A DNA stretch of 64,000 nucleotides from Xanthobacteraceae bacterium (GTDB lineage: Bacteria > Pseudomonadota > Alphaproteobacteria > Rhizobiales > Xanthobacteraceae): contig JAIELW010000010.1 in the NCBI GenBank assembly GCA_019752575.1, positions 61,535 through 125,534 on the forward strand, written 5' to 3'. Shown here one piece after another: positions 42,765-52,151 of this stretch. Both the position numbers and the translations under genes were made by a program. Each line of letters opens with the position of its first letter. The stretch's first letter is position 1. The notes beneath the pieces are model-generated. The model saw only the letters and a list, made by a program, of their open reading frames with translations, was not told the DNA's origin and made no database searches.

Positions 42765-45142
42765 CGCTTCTTGCCTTTTCCCTGTGCGCTGCCTTTGCCG
42801 CGATTGCCGCCCTTATGTGCCAGCGGGCGGCCGTATTTGCCACGCTTCGGGGCGTTTTGCCGCTCCGCAGACGCATGTCTGCCGCGCGGGCCATACTGGC
42901 CGTCGCTACGCGTTTTCCGGCTGGTCTTCAGGTCGTAACGGCCTTCCGAGAGCAGCTCGAAGCGGAGCGCGCCGGCGACCGGAACGGCTTCCACGAGCTT
43001 TACTTCTACAATGTCGCCAAGCCGGTAGGCTTCGCCGCTGCGGTCGCCGACCAAAGCCTGCAGCGCTTCGTGATAGGCGAAGAATTCGTTGCCGATGGTG
43101 CGGGCCGGCACGAAGCCGTCGGCGCCGATCTCGTCCAACTTCACGAAAATGCCCGCCCGCGTCACGCCCGCGACGACGCCCCGGAAATGTGCGCCGACGC
43201 GGTCGGCCATATAATGCGCGATCAGGCGATCGACCGTCTCGCGCTCGGCGGCCATCGCGCGGCGCTCGGCGGCGGAAATGCGCGCGGCGATTTCTTCAAG
43301 GGCTTCCGGTGTCAATCCATTCGCCAGGCCGTCATTGCCGAGATTGAGCGCGCGGATCAGCGAGCGGTGCACGATCAGGTCCGCATAACGGCGGATCGGC
43401 GAGGTGAAGTGCGCATAGCGGCGCAGCGTCAGGCCGAAGTGGCCGTAGTTGTTCGCGGAGTATTCCGCCTGTGCCTGCGAGCGCAGCACGACTTCGTTCA
43501 CGAGTCGCTCGTGCTCGGTGTCTTTCACGCGCGCGAGCACGTTGTTGAAGAGAGCAGGGCGGAGTTGATCGGTCTTCGGCAGCATCATGCCGATGGAGTG
43601 CAGGAAATCGCGGAGCGCCGCGGCCTTCTCCAGCGAAGGCCCGTCATGTACGCGGTAGACGATCGGCGTGCGCTTGGCTTCCGCGGTTTCGGCGGCAGCG
43701 ACGTTCGCAAGGATCATGAATTCTTCGATGAGCTTATGCGCGTCGAGACGCTCCGGCTGCGTTACGCGGTTCAGCGTGCCGTCCGGATTCAGGATTAGTT
43801 TGCGTTCGGGAATGTCGAGCGCCAGCGGTTCGCGGGCGTCGCGCGCTTTCGCGAGTGCGCGATAAGCGGCCCAGAGCGGTTCCAGCACATTTTTCAAGAG
43901 CGGCTGCGTCGTGTCGTCGGGCCTGCCGTCGATCGCGGCCTGCGCCTGCACATAAGACAGCTTCGCCTGCGAACGCATGAGGATGCGGTGGAAGGAGTGG
44001 CGCTTTTTTCGGCCGTTGGCATCGATCCACATACGCACCGCCATCGCGGCGCGGTCTTCGTTCGGGCGCAGCGAGCAGAGATCGTTCGAAATGCGTTCGG
44101 GGAGCATCGGCACGACGCGATCCGGGAAATAGACCGAGTTGCCGCGCAAGAGCGCTTCGCGGTCGAGCGCGGAATCCGGCGTCACATAATGCGCGACGTC
44201 GGCGATCGCGACAGTCAGCACGAAGCCGCCGCGGTTTTCCGGATTGTCGTCGGGGTTCGCGTGAACGGCGTCGTCGTGATCTTTCGCATCCGCCGGGTCG
44301 ATGGTGACGAGCGCGAGATCGCGCCAGTCTTCACGGCCTTCGACTGTGGCGGGGCGGGCGGCATCCGCTGCCGCGATCACCGCGTTCGGGAAGTTATTCG
44401 GAATGCCGTGCGCATGAATCGCGATCAGGCTGACGGCCTTCTCGGATTTGATCGAGCCGAGCCGCTCGCGCACTTTCGCGGTCGCCAAGCCGAACGCGCG
44501 CTGCGGCAACGGATCGGCGGTGACGAGGTCGCCGTCTTCCGCGCCGTTTTCCATGCCGGTTGGGATTGCGATTTCGCGGCCGAGCGACTTCTTATCGACC
44601 GGGACGAGACGCCCGCCGCCTTGCGCGAATTTGCGGTAGATGCCGAGAAGCTGCTTCTGCGCTTTCTCGAGCAGCTTGATGACGCGGCCGGTATAGGGCG
44701 CGTCTTCGTCGTCATGCGTCTTCTGTGTGCGCAGAAGTACGCGGTCGCCGATGCCGGGGGCGGGGCCGCCGGACGGTTTTCTTCCGAAGTTCAGGCGAAT
44801 GCGCGGGGCCGCGCCGAAGTCGGCTTCGTCCCAGTCGAGCGGCTCGGCGAGAAGATCGCCGCCGCTGTCGCGCGCGACGATGCTTGCCATCACGGTGCCG
44901 GCGACTTCGCCTGCAACATTCACCTTCTGGCGGCGGCCCTTGAGTTCGCCGTCATCTTTCAGGTCGCGCAGGAGCGATCTCAGATCGGCTTTACCAGCGT
45001 TGTCGAGGCGGAAGGCGCGGATGATGTCGCGCTTCGACACATCGCCGCCCCGCTCGGAAATGAAGGCGACTATTTCCGCCCGCGACGGCAGTGCGCCGTG
45101 GGGTTTGGGGTCTTTGAATTTCTTTTTGGGTTTTTTGGTCAA
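42761..45142 (-). CDS. rnr: Ribonuclease R
   Basis: A 793-residue 3'-5' exoribonuclease of the RNB family. Layout: N-terminal winged-helix (PSRAEIVAFISERGGDVSKR), cold-shock-like OB folds, the RNB core with DPADAKDHDDAVHANPDD holding the catalytic aspartates, YAHFTSPIRRYADLIVHR, an S1 domain, and a basic low-complexity tail (NRGKGSAQGKGKKR). It degrades structured RNA. TTG 45142 is chosen because the longer in-frame opening reads through the R2 repeat; AAGG precedes it. Confidence 0.94.
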   Translation of the reverse strand: MTKKPKKKFKDPKPHGALPSRAEIVAFISERGGDVSKRDIIRAFRLDNAGKADLRSLLRDLKDDGELKGRRQKVNVAGEVAGTVMASIVARDSGGDLLAEPLDWDEADFGAAPRIRLNFGRKPSGGPAPGIGDRVLLRTQKTHDDEDAPYTGRVIKLLEKAQKQLLGIYRKFAQGGGRLVPVDKKSLGREIAIPTGMENGAEDGDLVTADPLPQRAFGLATAKVRERLGSIKSEKAVSLIAIHAHGIPNNFPNAVIAAADAARPATVEGREDWRDLALVTIDPADAKDHDDAVHANPDDNPENRGGFVLTVAIADVAHYVTPDSALDREALLRGNSVYFPDRVVPMLPERISNDLCSLRPNEDRAAMAVRMWIDANGRKKRHSFHRILMRSQAKLSYVQAQAAIDGRPDDTTQPLLKNVLEPLWAAYRALAKARDAREPLALDIPERKLILNPDGTLNRVTQPERLDAHKLIEEFMILANVAAAETAEAKRTPIVYRVHDGPSLEKAAALRDFLHSIGMMLPKTDQLRPALFNNVLARVKDTEHERLVNEVVLRSQAQAEYSANNYGHFGLTLRRYAHFTSPIRRYADLIVHRSLIRALNLGNDGLANGLTPEALEEIAARISAAERRAMAAERETVDRLIAHYMADRVGAHFRGVVAGVTRAGIFVKLDEIGADGFVPARTIGNEFFAYHEALQALVGDRSGEAYRLGDIVEVKLVEAVPVAGALRFELLSEGRYDLKTSRKTRSDGQYGPRGRHASAERQNAPKRGKYGRPLAHKGGNRGKGSAQGKGKKR

Positions 45143-45157
45143 GGGAGCCTTGTTGTC

Positions 45158-45180
45158 ATGGCCGGGCTTGGCCCGGCCAT
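45158..45180. repeat. R2 hairpin just upstream of rnr
   Basis: ATGGCCGGGC-TTG-GCCCGGCCAT is a perfect 10 bp stem with a 3-base loop. It sits 16 bases before the rnr start, so as RNA it could affect rnr translation. It is in the gap between the second GIY-YIG gene and rnr. Confidence 0.82.
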
Positions 45181-45195
45181 CTCGATGAATAGTTC

Positions 45196-45483
45196 TCAGA
45201 ACATATCCTTGGATAGATCGTTCCAAGTTGGGTTTGTTGATTTGATCAAGTTAGCTTTCCAAGAACGCGGCCAGTGCTTGATGTTTTTCTCGCGTTGAAT
45301 TGCAGCGTATGCGGTAGAGTAAGCCTCGAAGTGAACGAGACGATGAATTCCGTATCGTTTCGTAAAGCTATCAGCGACGCCACGCCGATGTTCATGCAAC
45401 CGGCGAGGCAGATTATTTGTCACGCCTACATAAATGGCGCCACCCGGTCTGCTTGCGAGTATGTATAGATAATACTCACGCAT
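45196..45483 (-). CDS. GIY-YIG nuclease-domain protein (second copy)
   Basis: A 95-residue paralogue of the gene at 3143-3427. It has YYLYILASRPGGAIYVGVTN (YYI..YVG), the arginine in LPRRLHEH, and the catalytic-type glutamate in AAIQREKNIKHW. ATG 45483 is taken as start; the open frame extends much further upstream but through repeats. R2 hairpins flank both ends (45158-45180, 45505-45622), as R1 hairpins flank the first copy. Confidence 0.88.
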   Translation of the reverse strand: MREYYLYILASRPGGAIYVGVTNNLPRRLHEHRRGVADSFTKRYGIHRLVHFEAYSTAYAAIQREKNIKHWPRSWKANLIKSTNPTWNDLSKDMF

Positions 45484-45504
45484 GCACAAAGTTTGATGAA
45501 TCGA

Positions 45505-45622
45505 GATCGCCGGGACAAGCCCGGCGATGACGAATGGAAGGTCAAGCCCGGCCATGACGAAGGATGGAATGCCGGGGCGATGACGAAAAAAGAGTTGTCC
45601 GGACAAGCCCGGCGATGACGAA
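45505..45622. repeat. R2 repeat cluster
   Basis: Three or four degraded R2 half-units in a row, sharing AAGCCCGGC(G/C)ATGACGA (for example near 45515, 45543 and 45605). They do not form one clean hairpin but look like successive insertions of the same element. The cluster adjoins the GIY-YIG start on one side and R6 on the other. Confidence 0.7.
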
Positions 45623-45639
45623 GTAATACGCTGGTTCAA

Positions 45640-45960
45640 CAGCACGCACGCCAAAACGTCCTCCGAAAAATTCGAGGGTCTGGAGCGCCGCGACGCGCCA
45701 AATTCGTTCTTTCGCACTCTTTTGTGAAGAGTGCGCATCGCCTCGCAGCGCTCCAGTATCGGCGTTTTCCTAACGGCGCGGGCCGCGCTTTTCGTGAAGC
45801 ATCTGCGAGCAGATGCTTCTCCGTCAGCCGTGCTCCCGGCAGGCGAGCATAGTCTCGCCGGGCGGTGCCCCGCGCCGCCCCGGATCGTGGCTGCGAACCA
45901 CGGTCGGAGGCGCCGGCCGCTTCCCGCAATCTCAAGACGCCTCATGAGCGCGCCCTCGAA
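45640..45960. repeat. R6 multi-hairpin element
   Basis: A chain of stems: CTGGAGCGC (45680-45688) with GCGCTCCAG (45748-45756), enclosing CGCACTCTT (45713-45721) with AAGAGTGCG (45727-45735); GAAGCATCTG (45796-45805) with CAGATGCTTC (45810-45819); GGCGAG (45842-45847) with CTCGCC (45854-45859); CGTGG (45886-45890) with CCACG (45898-45902). Outer pairs AAAACG/CGTTTT and CCGA/TCGG extend the first. No coding sense is convincing in any frame. It may be a structured RNA or a composite repeat. Confidence 0.6.
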
Positions 45961-46131
45961 CGGAAACGGCGACAGGGAATTTAAGCGCGAGGGAAGTAGT
46001 GGGGATAAAGTTTTTCGCGGATTCGCGGAAGGGATTGAGTCGAAAACGAAAATCCGATTTCGGGAAAAGTGAATTTCCCCGCTTTGCGTTCCATTGTCTT
46101 TCCGGGGCGGCACGAAGTGCCGGAAAAAATG
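45961..46131. other. Non-coding stretch between R6 and R3
   Basis: About 170 bases with no supported gene. Near its right end TTTCCGG (46099-46105) pairs with CCGGAAA (46120-46126), enclosing GGCAC-GAA-GTGCC. The rest is unstructured and shows nothing recognisable. Confidence 0.45.
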
Positions 46132-46229
46132 ACCCTCATGGTGAGGAGCGGACCGAAGGGCCGCGTCTCGAACCATGAGGCCTCATCCTTCGAGACGCGC
46201 TTCTGACGGAGCGCTCCTCAGGATGAGGG
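46132..46229. repeat. R3 composite hairpin repeat, inverted copy
   Basis: CCTCATGGTGAGG at the left and CCTCAGGATGAGG at the right, with TCTCGAACCATGAGG and CCTCATCCTTCGAGA between, give the two adjoining cruciform units seen at 8235-8322, in the opposite orientation. Confidence 0.78.
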
Positions 46230-46240
46230 TTGGTTGGTGG

Positions 46241-46269
46241 TTATGGGTCCCCGCCTTCGCGGGGACGAC
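46241..46269. repeat. R1 palindromic repeat
   Basis: TTATGGG-TCCCCGC-CTTC-GCGGGGA-CGAC is an intact R1 unit, just beyond the topA stop. It may also serve as a transcription end for topA. Confidence 0.8.
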
Positions 46270-46279
46270 ATAAAACAGA

Positions 46280-48994
46280 CTACTCTTCCGTCTTCGCCGG
46301 CTCGTCCGCGCCGTTTTCTTTTTTCTTCGCGGCGGCCTTCTTGCGCGGCGCGGCTTTCTTCTTCGGCTTCCCGGCGTCTTCGCCGCTGCCGTTGGTTTCT
46401 TTCGCCTTCTTTTCCTTTTTCGGCTTCGCGGGCTTCTTGCCGCCTTTGCCCGCGCGCGCCTCGATCAGCGTTACCGCTTCTTCGAGCGAGACGGTCGCGG
46501 GGTCGGACGTGGAGGGGAGCGTCGCATTGACCTTGTTGTGCGAGACGTAAGGCCCGTAGCGGCCGTCATGCGCCGTGACGGGCCCGCCGAGCGCCGGATG
46601 CTCGCCAAGCACGCGGCCCGCGGGCTTGCCGCGCCGTCCGCGGCCCGGACCGCGCGCGAGCTTCTCCGCGATCAATGTCACTGCGCGATTAAGCCCGACG
46701 GTCAGCACTTCGTCGCCGTCCGAAAGGCTCGCGTAGGTGTCCTGATGCTTCACATAGGGACCGAAGCGGCCGTAGCCCGCGACGATTGGCTCGCCGCTTT
46801 CGGGATGCTTGCCGACTTCGCGCGGAAGCTGGAGCAGACTAAGCGCGGTATCGAAGTCGAGTTCGTGCGGATCGAAATTCTTCGGAATGCTCGCGCGTTT
46901 CGGTTTTGTCAGAACAGGCTTGCCGCCCTTGGTCTTTTCGCCGGTGTCTTCGGCTTCGCCGAGCTGAATATAGGGACCGAAGCGGCCCGAGCGCAGCGTG
47001 ACCATCTTCCTGGTCTCGGGATCTTCGCCGAGCTCCTTGGTCGCCGACAATTCACCTTCGCCCGGCGCGGTCAGCGCCCGGGTGAAGCGGCACTCCGGAT
47101 AATTCGAGCAGCCGATGAAGGCGCCGAACTTGCCGACCTTCAGGCCAAGGCGGCCGGTGCCGCATTGCGGGCAGGCGCGCGGATCGGAGCCGTCGGCCTT
47201 CAGCGGGAAGTTATGTTCGTTCAGCAACGCATCGAGCACGTCGATGACTTCGGAGATGCGAAGGTCTTTGGTTTCCGCGACCGCGCCGGTGAAGCCGGTC
47301 CAGAACTCGCGGAGTACTTTCTTCCAGTCGAGTTCGTGGTTCGCGATTTCGTCGAGCTTGCCTTCGAGATCGGCGGTGAAATCGTATTCGACGTAGCGCG
47401 GGAAGTAGGATTCGAGGAAGGCGACGACAATGCGGCCCTTGTCCTCGGGAATGATGCGCTTCTTGTCGAGCCGCGTGTAGCCGCGGTCGCGCAGCACCTG
47501 AAGGATCGACGCGTAAGTGGAGGGGCGGCCGATGCCGAGCTCTTCCATGCGCTTCACGAGCGAGGCTTCCGAGAAGCGCGGCGGCGGCTCGGTGAAATGC
47601 TGGTCGATCTTGAGTTCGTTTTTCTTGAGCGCTTCGCCCTGGCTCATCGCGGGCAGGCGGCGCGCGTCTTCGTCCTCGAAGTCGTCGTCGCGGCTTTCGT
47701 TGTAGAGCGTGAGGAAGCCGTCGAATTTTACGACCGTGCCGGTCGCGCGTAAGTTTACGAGCTTGTAGGGCCCGCCGTTCACGTTCGCGTCGATTTCGAC
47801 CGTGGTGCGCTCCAGCTCCGCGCTTTCCATCTGGCAGGCGAGGGTGCGCGTCCAGATCAACTCGTAGAGTTTCGACTGATCCGCGTCGAGTTTGCGCGCC
47901 ATGTCTTTCGGATGGCGGCGGAGATCGGTCGGGCGGATCGCTTCGTGCGCTTCCTGCGCGCTCTTCGATTTGTTCTTGTAGATGCGCGGGCTGTCCGGAA
48001 GGTAATTCTTGCCGTAGTCCGACGAGATGACATCGCGCGCCTGCGTGATCGCTTCCTGCGCAAGATCGATGCCGTCGGTACGCATATAAGTAATGAGGCC
48101 GGTGGTCTCGCCGTCGAGTTCGATGCCTTCGTAGAGGCGCTGCGCGAGGCGCATGGTGTGCGAAGGCGCGAAGCCTAATTTGCGGCTCGCTTCCTGCTGC
48201 AGCGTCGAAGTCGTGAACGGCGGATAGGGATTGCGCTTGGCGGGTTTGGCTTCGACCGAAGCGACCTTGAAGTTCGCTGCGTTCAGCGCCTTCTCGAAAT
48301 CGCGCGCTTCTTTCTCCGAGCCGACATCGAGGCGCTGGATCTTCTTGCCGTCCGCGCCGACCAGACGCGCTTCGAACGCGTCGCCGCGCGGGGTCGCGAG
48401 CATCGCCGCCACCGACCAGTATTCCTGCGGCTTGAAGGCTTCGATTTCGCGTTCGCGATCGCAGACCAGGCGCAGCGCCACCGACTGCACGCGGCCGGCG
48501 GAACGCGCGCCGGGCAGCTTGCGCCAGAGCACAGGCGAGAGCGTGAAGCCGACCAGATAGTCGAGCGCGCGGCGGGCGAGGTAAGCGTCAACGAGCGAGT
48601 GATCGATCTCGCGCGGATGCGCCATCGCTTCCTGCACGGCGGCCTTGGTGATCGCGTTGAAGACCACGCGGTCGATCTTCTGGTCTTTGAGCGCGCGCTT
48701 TTCTTTCAGCACTTCGAGCACGTGCCAGGAAATCGCTTCGCCTTCGCGGTCAGGGTCGGTGGCGAGGATCAGGCGGTCGGCGCCTTTCACGGCGGCCGCT
48801 ATCTCGGCCAGGCGCTTCTGCGCCTTGCCGTCCACCTGCCAGATCATCTTGAAGTCGTCGTCGGGAGCGACCGAGCCGTCTTTCGGTGGCAGATCGCGTA
48901 CATGCCCATAGGAAGCGAGTACCTCGTAGCCGGGCCCGAGATATTTGTTGATCGTCTTCGCCTTTGCGGGCGATTCGACAATGACGACGTTCAT
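46280..48994 (-). CDS. topA: DNA topoisomerase I
   Basis: A 904-residue type IA topoisomerase that relaxes negative supercoils. The Toprim start NVVIVESPAKAKTINKYLG, the DPDREGEAISWH metal motif and the active-site tyrosine in GLITYMRTDG are intact. One C-terminal zinc ribbon (CPQCGTGRLGLK..GCSNYPECRF) is followed by repeated Topo_C modules (GRFGPYIQLGE; YGRFGPYVKHQ; DGRYGPYVSHN) and a Lys/Ala tail typical of alphaproteobacteria. It is downstream of dprA with 316 bases between. Confidence 0.97.
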   Translation of the reverse strand: MNVVIVESPAKAKTINKYLGPGYEVLASYGHVRDLPPKDGSVAPDDDFKMIWQVDGKAQKRLAEIAAAVKGADRLILATDPDREGEAISWHVLEVLKEKRALKDQKIDRVVFNAITKAAVQEAMAHPREIDHSLVDAYLARRALDYLVGFTLSPVLWRKLPGARSAGRVQSVALRLVCDREREIEAFKPQEYWSVAAMLATPRGDAFEARLVGADGKKIQRLDVGSEKEARDFEKALNAANFKVASVEAKPAKRNPYPPFTTSTLQQEASRKLGFAPSHTMRLAQRLYEGIELDGETTGLITYMRTDGIDLAQEAITQARDVISSDYGKNYLPDSPRIYKNKSKSAQEAHEAIRPTDLRRHPKDMARKLDADQSKLYELIWTRTLACQMESAELERTTVEIDANVNGGPYKLVNLRATGTVVKFDGFLTLYNESRDDDFEDEDARRLPAMSQGEALKKNELKIDQHFTEPPPRFSEASLVKRMEELGIGRPSTYASILQVLRDRGYTRLDKKRIIPEDKGRIVVAFLESYFPRYVEYDFTADLEGKLDEIANHELDWKKVLREFWTGFTGAVAETKDLRISEVIDVLDALLNEHNFPLKADGSDPRACPQCGTGRLGLKVGKFGAFIGCSNYPECRFTRALTAPGEGELSATKELGEDPETRKMVTLRSGRFGPYIQLGEAEDTGEKTKGGKPVLTKPKRASIPKNFDPHELDFDTALSLLQLPREVGKHPESGEPIVAGYGRFGPYVKHQDTYASLSDGDEVLTVGLNRAVTLIAEKLARGPGRGRRGKPAGRVLGEHPALGGPVTAHDGRYGPYVSHNKVNATLPSTSDPATVSLEEAVTLIEARAGKGGKKPAKPKKEKKAKETNGSGEDAGKPKKKAAPRKKAAAKKKENGADEPAKTEE

Positions 48995-49310
48995 TCAGCG
49001 TCCGAAACTTTCTCGCGAACGAGGGAAAAGCGGCCCCGCGGCCCCGCGCGGCGGCGGGAACATGGTGAGATCGGCTGGCATAGTCAAATCGCCCGCATAA
49101 AGCGGAGTGATTAAGGCGGCCTAACCGGCAACCGTGATTTAAGCCGTTAAGGGCTGTTTATGACGCTTTTCCGGGCAGATTCGAGCCCATGGGACCGCGA
49201 AAGCAGCGACGCGGGCCGTTTCGCGCCTTTGAGATGGTGCGGACGACCGCAGATGCAAGCAGACGGCGGAACTCGACCTTTTTGGGACAAAGGGACCGAA
49301 TCGGCTTGCG
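48995..49310. other. Gap between dprA and topA
   Basis: A 316-base interval. GC-rich near topA (GCGGCCCCGCGGCCCCGCGCGGC) and then AT-richer around 49080-49160. I see no gene with a convincing start, and no clear terminator or known promoter motif. It probably holds the topA promoter. Confidence 0.45.
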
Positions 49311-50426
49311 TCAGATCAGCGAGATCATCCCGCCGCCGTGGCGCTCGATGCGGCCGGCGAGTTCCAGTTCCAGGAGTGCAACTTGCACGTCCGCAGTCTT
49401 CGCTTTCGACTCGCGGACGAGATCGTCGAGCGCGACCGGCGTGCTTCCAAGAAGCGAAGCCACGCGTGCGCGGAGTTCATCGCCGGTGGAATTCGCTTGT
49501 TCGGGGACTACGATTTTCGGCTCGCGCGCTATAACCGGCCGGCTCATGCCGAGCATCGGCTTGAGACTTTCAATCACATCGGCGGCGGAAGTGACGAGCG
49601 TCGCCCCTTGCTTGATCAGCCGGTTGGTGCCGCCCGCGCGCGGATCGGCTGGCGAGCCGGGGACGGCAAAAACCTCGCGGCCCTGTTCGCCGGCAAGGCG
49701 CGCGGTGATGAGCGAGCCGGATCGCTCGGCTGCTTCGACGACGACAACGCCTGCTGCCAGACCCGAAATCAGGCGATTACGCCGCGGGAAATCGCGCGCC
49801 CGCGGTTCCCAGCGATGCGGCATCTCGCTAACGGCAGCGCCCTGTTCGAGGGTCGCTTCGAGCAGTTTCTCGTTCTCGGCGGGGTAGGGCTTTGCGTGTC
49901 CGCCGGCGAGAACGGCGACCGTGCCCGTCGTAAGCGAAGCGCGATGCGCGGCGGAGTCGATGCCGCGGGCTAGTCCGGAGATAACAACGAAGCCTGCCTC
50001 GCCGAATTCGCGGGCGAGCTGGGCCGCATAGCGCATCCCCGCCATGGAAGCGTTGCGCGCACCGACTATCGCTATCGCGGGCCGTGCAAAGACTTCGGCG
50101 TTGCCGCGAATGGCGAGCAGCGGCGGCGGATCGTCGATCTCGCGAAGCAATTTCGGATAGTCCGCTTCGCCGAGCGCAACGTAGCGGACGCCCACGCGCG
50201 CGGCTTCCTTCATCTCGCGCTCGGCTTCTTCGCGCGCCGGAATGTTCAGGATCGAACGGCCGCCCCGGCGGGCAAGTTCCGGAAGGAGGCGGACGGCAGG
50301 ACCGGCGCCGCCGAACTGATTCACGAGAATCCGGAATGTGCGCGGGCCGACGTTCTCGGCGCGGATCAGACGGAGCCAGTCGATCCGTTGGTCTTCCGTC
50401 AGGCGGAAGGGGTCGCCGTTTCTCAT
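49311..50426 (-). CDS. dprA: DNA processing protein DprA
   Basis: A 371-residue DprA/Smf protein that loads RecA on incoming single-stranded DNA. After a SAM-like N-domain ([20 protein letters not shown]) comes the Rossmann-type core: [53 protein letters not shown] and [22 protein letters not shown]-terminal winged helix ([20 protein letters not shown]) completes it. ATG 50426 is the natural start, although the frame stays open into the chemoreceptor gene. Confidence 0.95.
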   Translation of the reverse strand: MRNGDPFRLTEDQRIDWLRLIRAENVGPRTFRILVNQFGGAGPAVRLLPELARRGGRSILNIPAREEAEREMKEAARVGVRYVALGEADYPKLLREIDDPPPLLAIRGNAEVFARPAIAIVGARNASMAGMRYAAQLAREFGEAGFVVISGLARGIDSAAHRASLTTGTVAVLAGGHAKPYPAENEKLLEATLEQGAAVSEMPHRWEPRARDFPRRNRLISGLAAGVVVVEAAERSGSLITARLAGEQGREVFAVPGSPADPRAGGTNRLIKQGATLVTSAADVIESLKPMLGMSRPVIAREPKIVVPEQANSTGDELRARVASLLGSTPVALDDLVRESKAKTADVQVALLELELAGRIERHGGGMISLI

Positions 50427-50561
50427 GGGAAACAACGATCCGCGATTTCGCCGCGCAAGACAACGATGGCGCAATCGCAAGTAAGCGGCGCCGCTTCCGG
50501 AAGGAATTGTTAACCATGATCCCGATACCTTCGCGGTCATTGCAGCCAAAGGTCTACGGGG

Positions 50562-52151
50562 ATGTTTCCGCGCTCCTTCCGCGCCCAGGTTGGGCAGCGA
50601 ATGGCCATCTGGGCGGGGATGCTCGGATTTCTGTTTTCGCTCTATGCGACCGTCGAAATCATCCAGACGGTCCGTATGTCCGGCTTCTCCGACGAGATTG
50701 CGAGCACGTCTTCGGCGCTGAAGGCACATAACGCGTCCTACAATGCCTATACGATGCTCGCGCGCGGCATGGAGCCGGAAAGCGCAAGCAAAAGCGTGCT
50801 GATCGCTCTCGCTGAAATTCGTAGTTTCATGAAAAATGAGGAGATCACGAAGGCTGCGGCGGAGATGACGGACATCGCCTCGAAGCTCGCATTGCTCGCG
50901 ATCAATCATCCGGAGCGGCCTAAAGCGCTTCAGGCGCTCATCGAGCGCCGCTCGGAGATCGAGAAGCAACTGGTCGCGCGGGTCGTTTCGAGCCAGGAAG
51001 CGCTGGCTACGATGATCTCGCAGGATCGCAAGAACAAAATCCTGATCGTGCTGCTTTCGATGTTCGTGATCGGACAGATTCTGTTTCTCGAATTTCGCTG
51101 GCTGGTGAAACCGCTTAGCCGCATGGCGGTCGTGTTGCGCAGGGGACGGAAGTTCTCGCAGTCGCTGTCGAACGAAGCGTTGCGGCGCGACGAAGTCGGC
51201 GCGCTCGCCCGCTCGCTCGTCAATCACTTCGCGCTGGTGAAACGCGAGGAGGAACTGTCGCGGCTCGAGAAAGACAAACTTTCGGATCGCCTGTCGCGGC
51301 AGGAAAACCTCAAGCGCGAGAGCCTCGCATTCCAGACGCGCATCGACGAGATCGTGCGCAGGCTCGAGGAACACGCGGGCCAAATGTCGGTGGCTTCCAA
51401 AGAGCTGCTCGCGATCTCCTCGAATGCCGACGAGCACGCGGCAGCGAGCGCCGATTCCACGCAGCGCGTATCCGAGCATGTCGATGTCGTGGCCTCATCC
51501 ATCGACGGGATTGCAAACACAATGACCAATGTAGTCGCCGAGACCGAGCGCACGTCGCGGGTCACGGCGTCCGCGCGCGAACTGGTGCGGGCGGCGAGCG
51601 AAGATGCCCGCGCACTGACCGAATCCGCGCGCACCATCGAAACCGTGATCGCGCTGATCCAGGATGTCGCGAGCCAGACCAACCTCTTGGCGCTCAATGC
51701 GACCATCGAGGCCGCGCGCGCGGGCGAGGCCGGCCGGGGTTTTGCCGTCGTCGCGTCGGAAGTGAAATCGCTTGCGACCAAGACCGCGCAGGCGACCGAG
51801 GAAATCCGCGAGGGCCTGAACGGAATTACCGATTCCTCCATGCGCATCGCCGAGCGCGTGAGCAAGCTCGTGAGCTCCGTGGAGCAGGTCGATAGCGGGG
51901 CCGCCACGATCTCGGCTTCGATCCGCGAGCAGCATTCGAGCTCGCAGGCAATCACGTCGAATACCGCGCGAACCGCGGAAGACGTGCGCGGGCTTGCCGA
52001 AACTTTCCAGCATGTCGCGGGTCTGATCGGCGATGCGAAGCGTGCCGCGCGCCTCGTCACCGAGGTCTCCGCTGAGCTCGGTCAGCAGTCGCGCGATCTG
52101 CGCGCGTCGGTAGACCGCTTCGTCGCGAGCAGCGAGGAGATCGCAGCATGA
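50562..52151 (+). CDS. Methyl-accepting chemotaxis protein
   Basis: A 529-residue chemoreceptor. TM1 (about 13-33) and TM2 (about 160-180, [19 protein letters not shown]) bracket a small periplasmic helical domain of about 125 residues. A HAMP-like region follows, then coiled-coil and the signalling hairpin [20 protein letters not shown] with [19 protein letters not shown]. There is no C-terminal CheR pentapeptide. The ligand is unknown. Its stop overlaps the cytochrome b561 start, and both interrupt the minus-strand plsY-dprA order. Confidence 0.93.
   Translation: MFPRSFRAQVGQRMAIWAGMLGFLFSLYATVEIIQTVRMSGFSDEIASTSSALKAHNASYNAYTMLARGMEPESASKSVLIALAEIRSFMKNEEITKAAAEMTDIASKLALLAINHPERPKALQALIERRSEIEKQLVARVVSSQEALATMISQDRKNKILIVLLSMFVIGQILFLEFRWLVKPLSRMAVVLRRGRKFSQSLSNEALRRDEVGALARSLVNHFALVKREEELSRLEKDKLSDRLSRQENLKRESLAFQTRIDEIVRRLEEHAGQMSVASKELLAISSNADEHAAASADSTQRVSEHVDVVASSIDGIANTMTNVVAETERTSRVTASARELVRAASEDARALTESARTIETVIALIQDVASQTNLLALNATIEAARAGEAGRGFAVVASEVKSLATKTAQATEEIREGLNGITDSSMRIAERVSKLVSSVEQVDSGAATISASIREQHSSSQAITSNTARTAEDVRGLAETFQHVAGLIGDAKRAARLVTEVSAELGQQSRDLRASVDRFVASSEEIAA

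Noticed and set aside
45731..46072. 113-residue plus-strand frame across the R6 element
   Set aside because: No ribosome-binding site, Arg/Ala/Ser-rich composition, and stacked hairpins inside; similar-quality frames exist on the other strand. It looks like translated non-coding repeat.
50427..51479. Open extension of the dprA frame through the chemoreceptor gene
   Set aside because: The peptide is antisense of the chemoreceptor coiled coil; dprA homology begins at 50426.
51224..52060. 278-codon minus-strand frame rich in Ser/Ala
   Set aside because: Exact antisense of the chemoreceptor signalling domain, no start signal.
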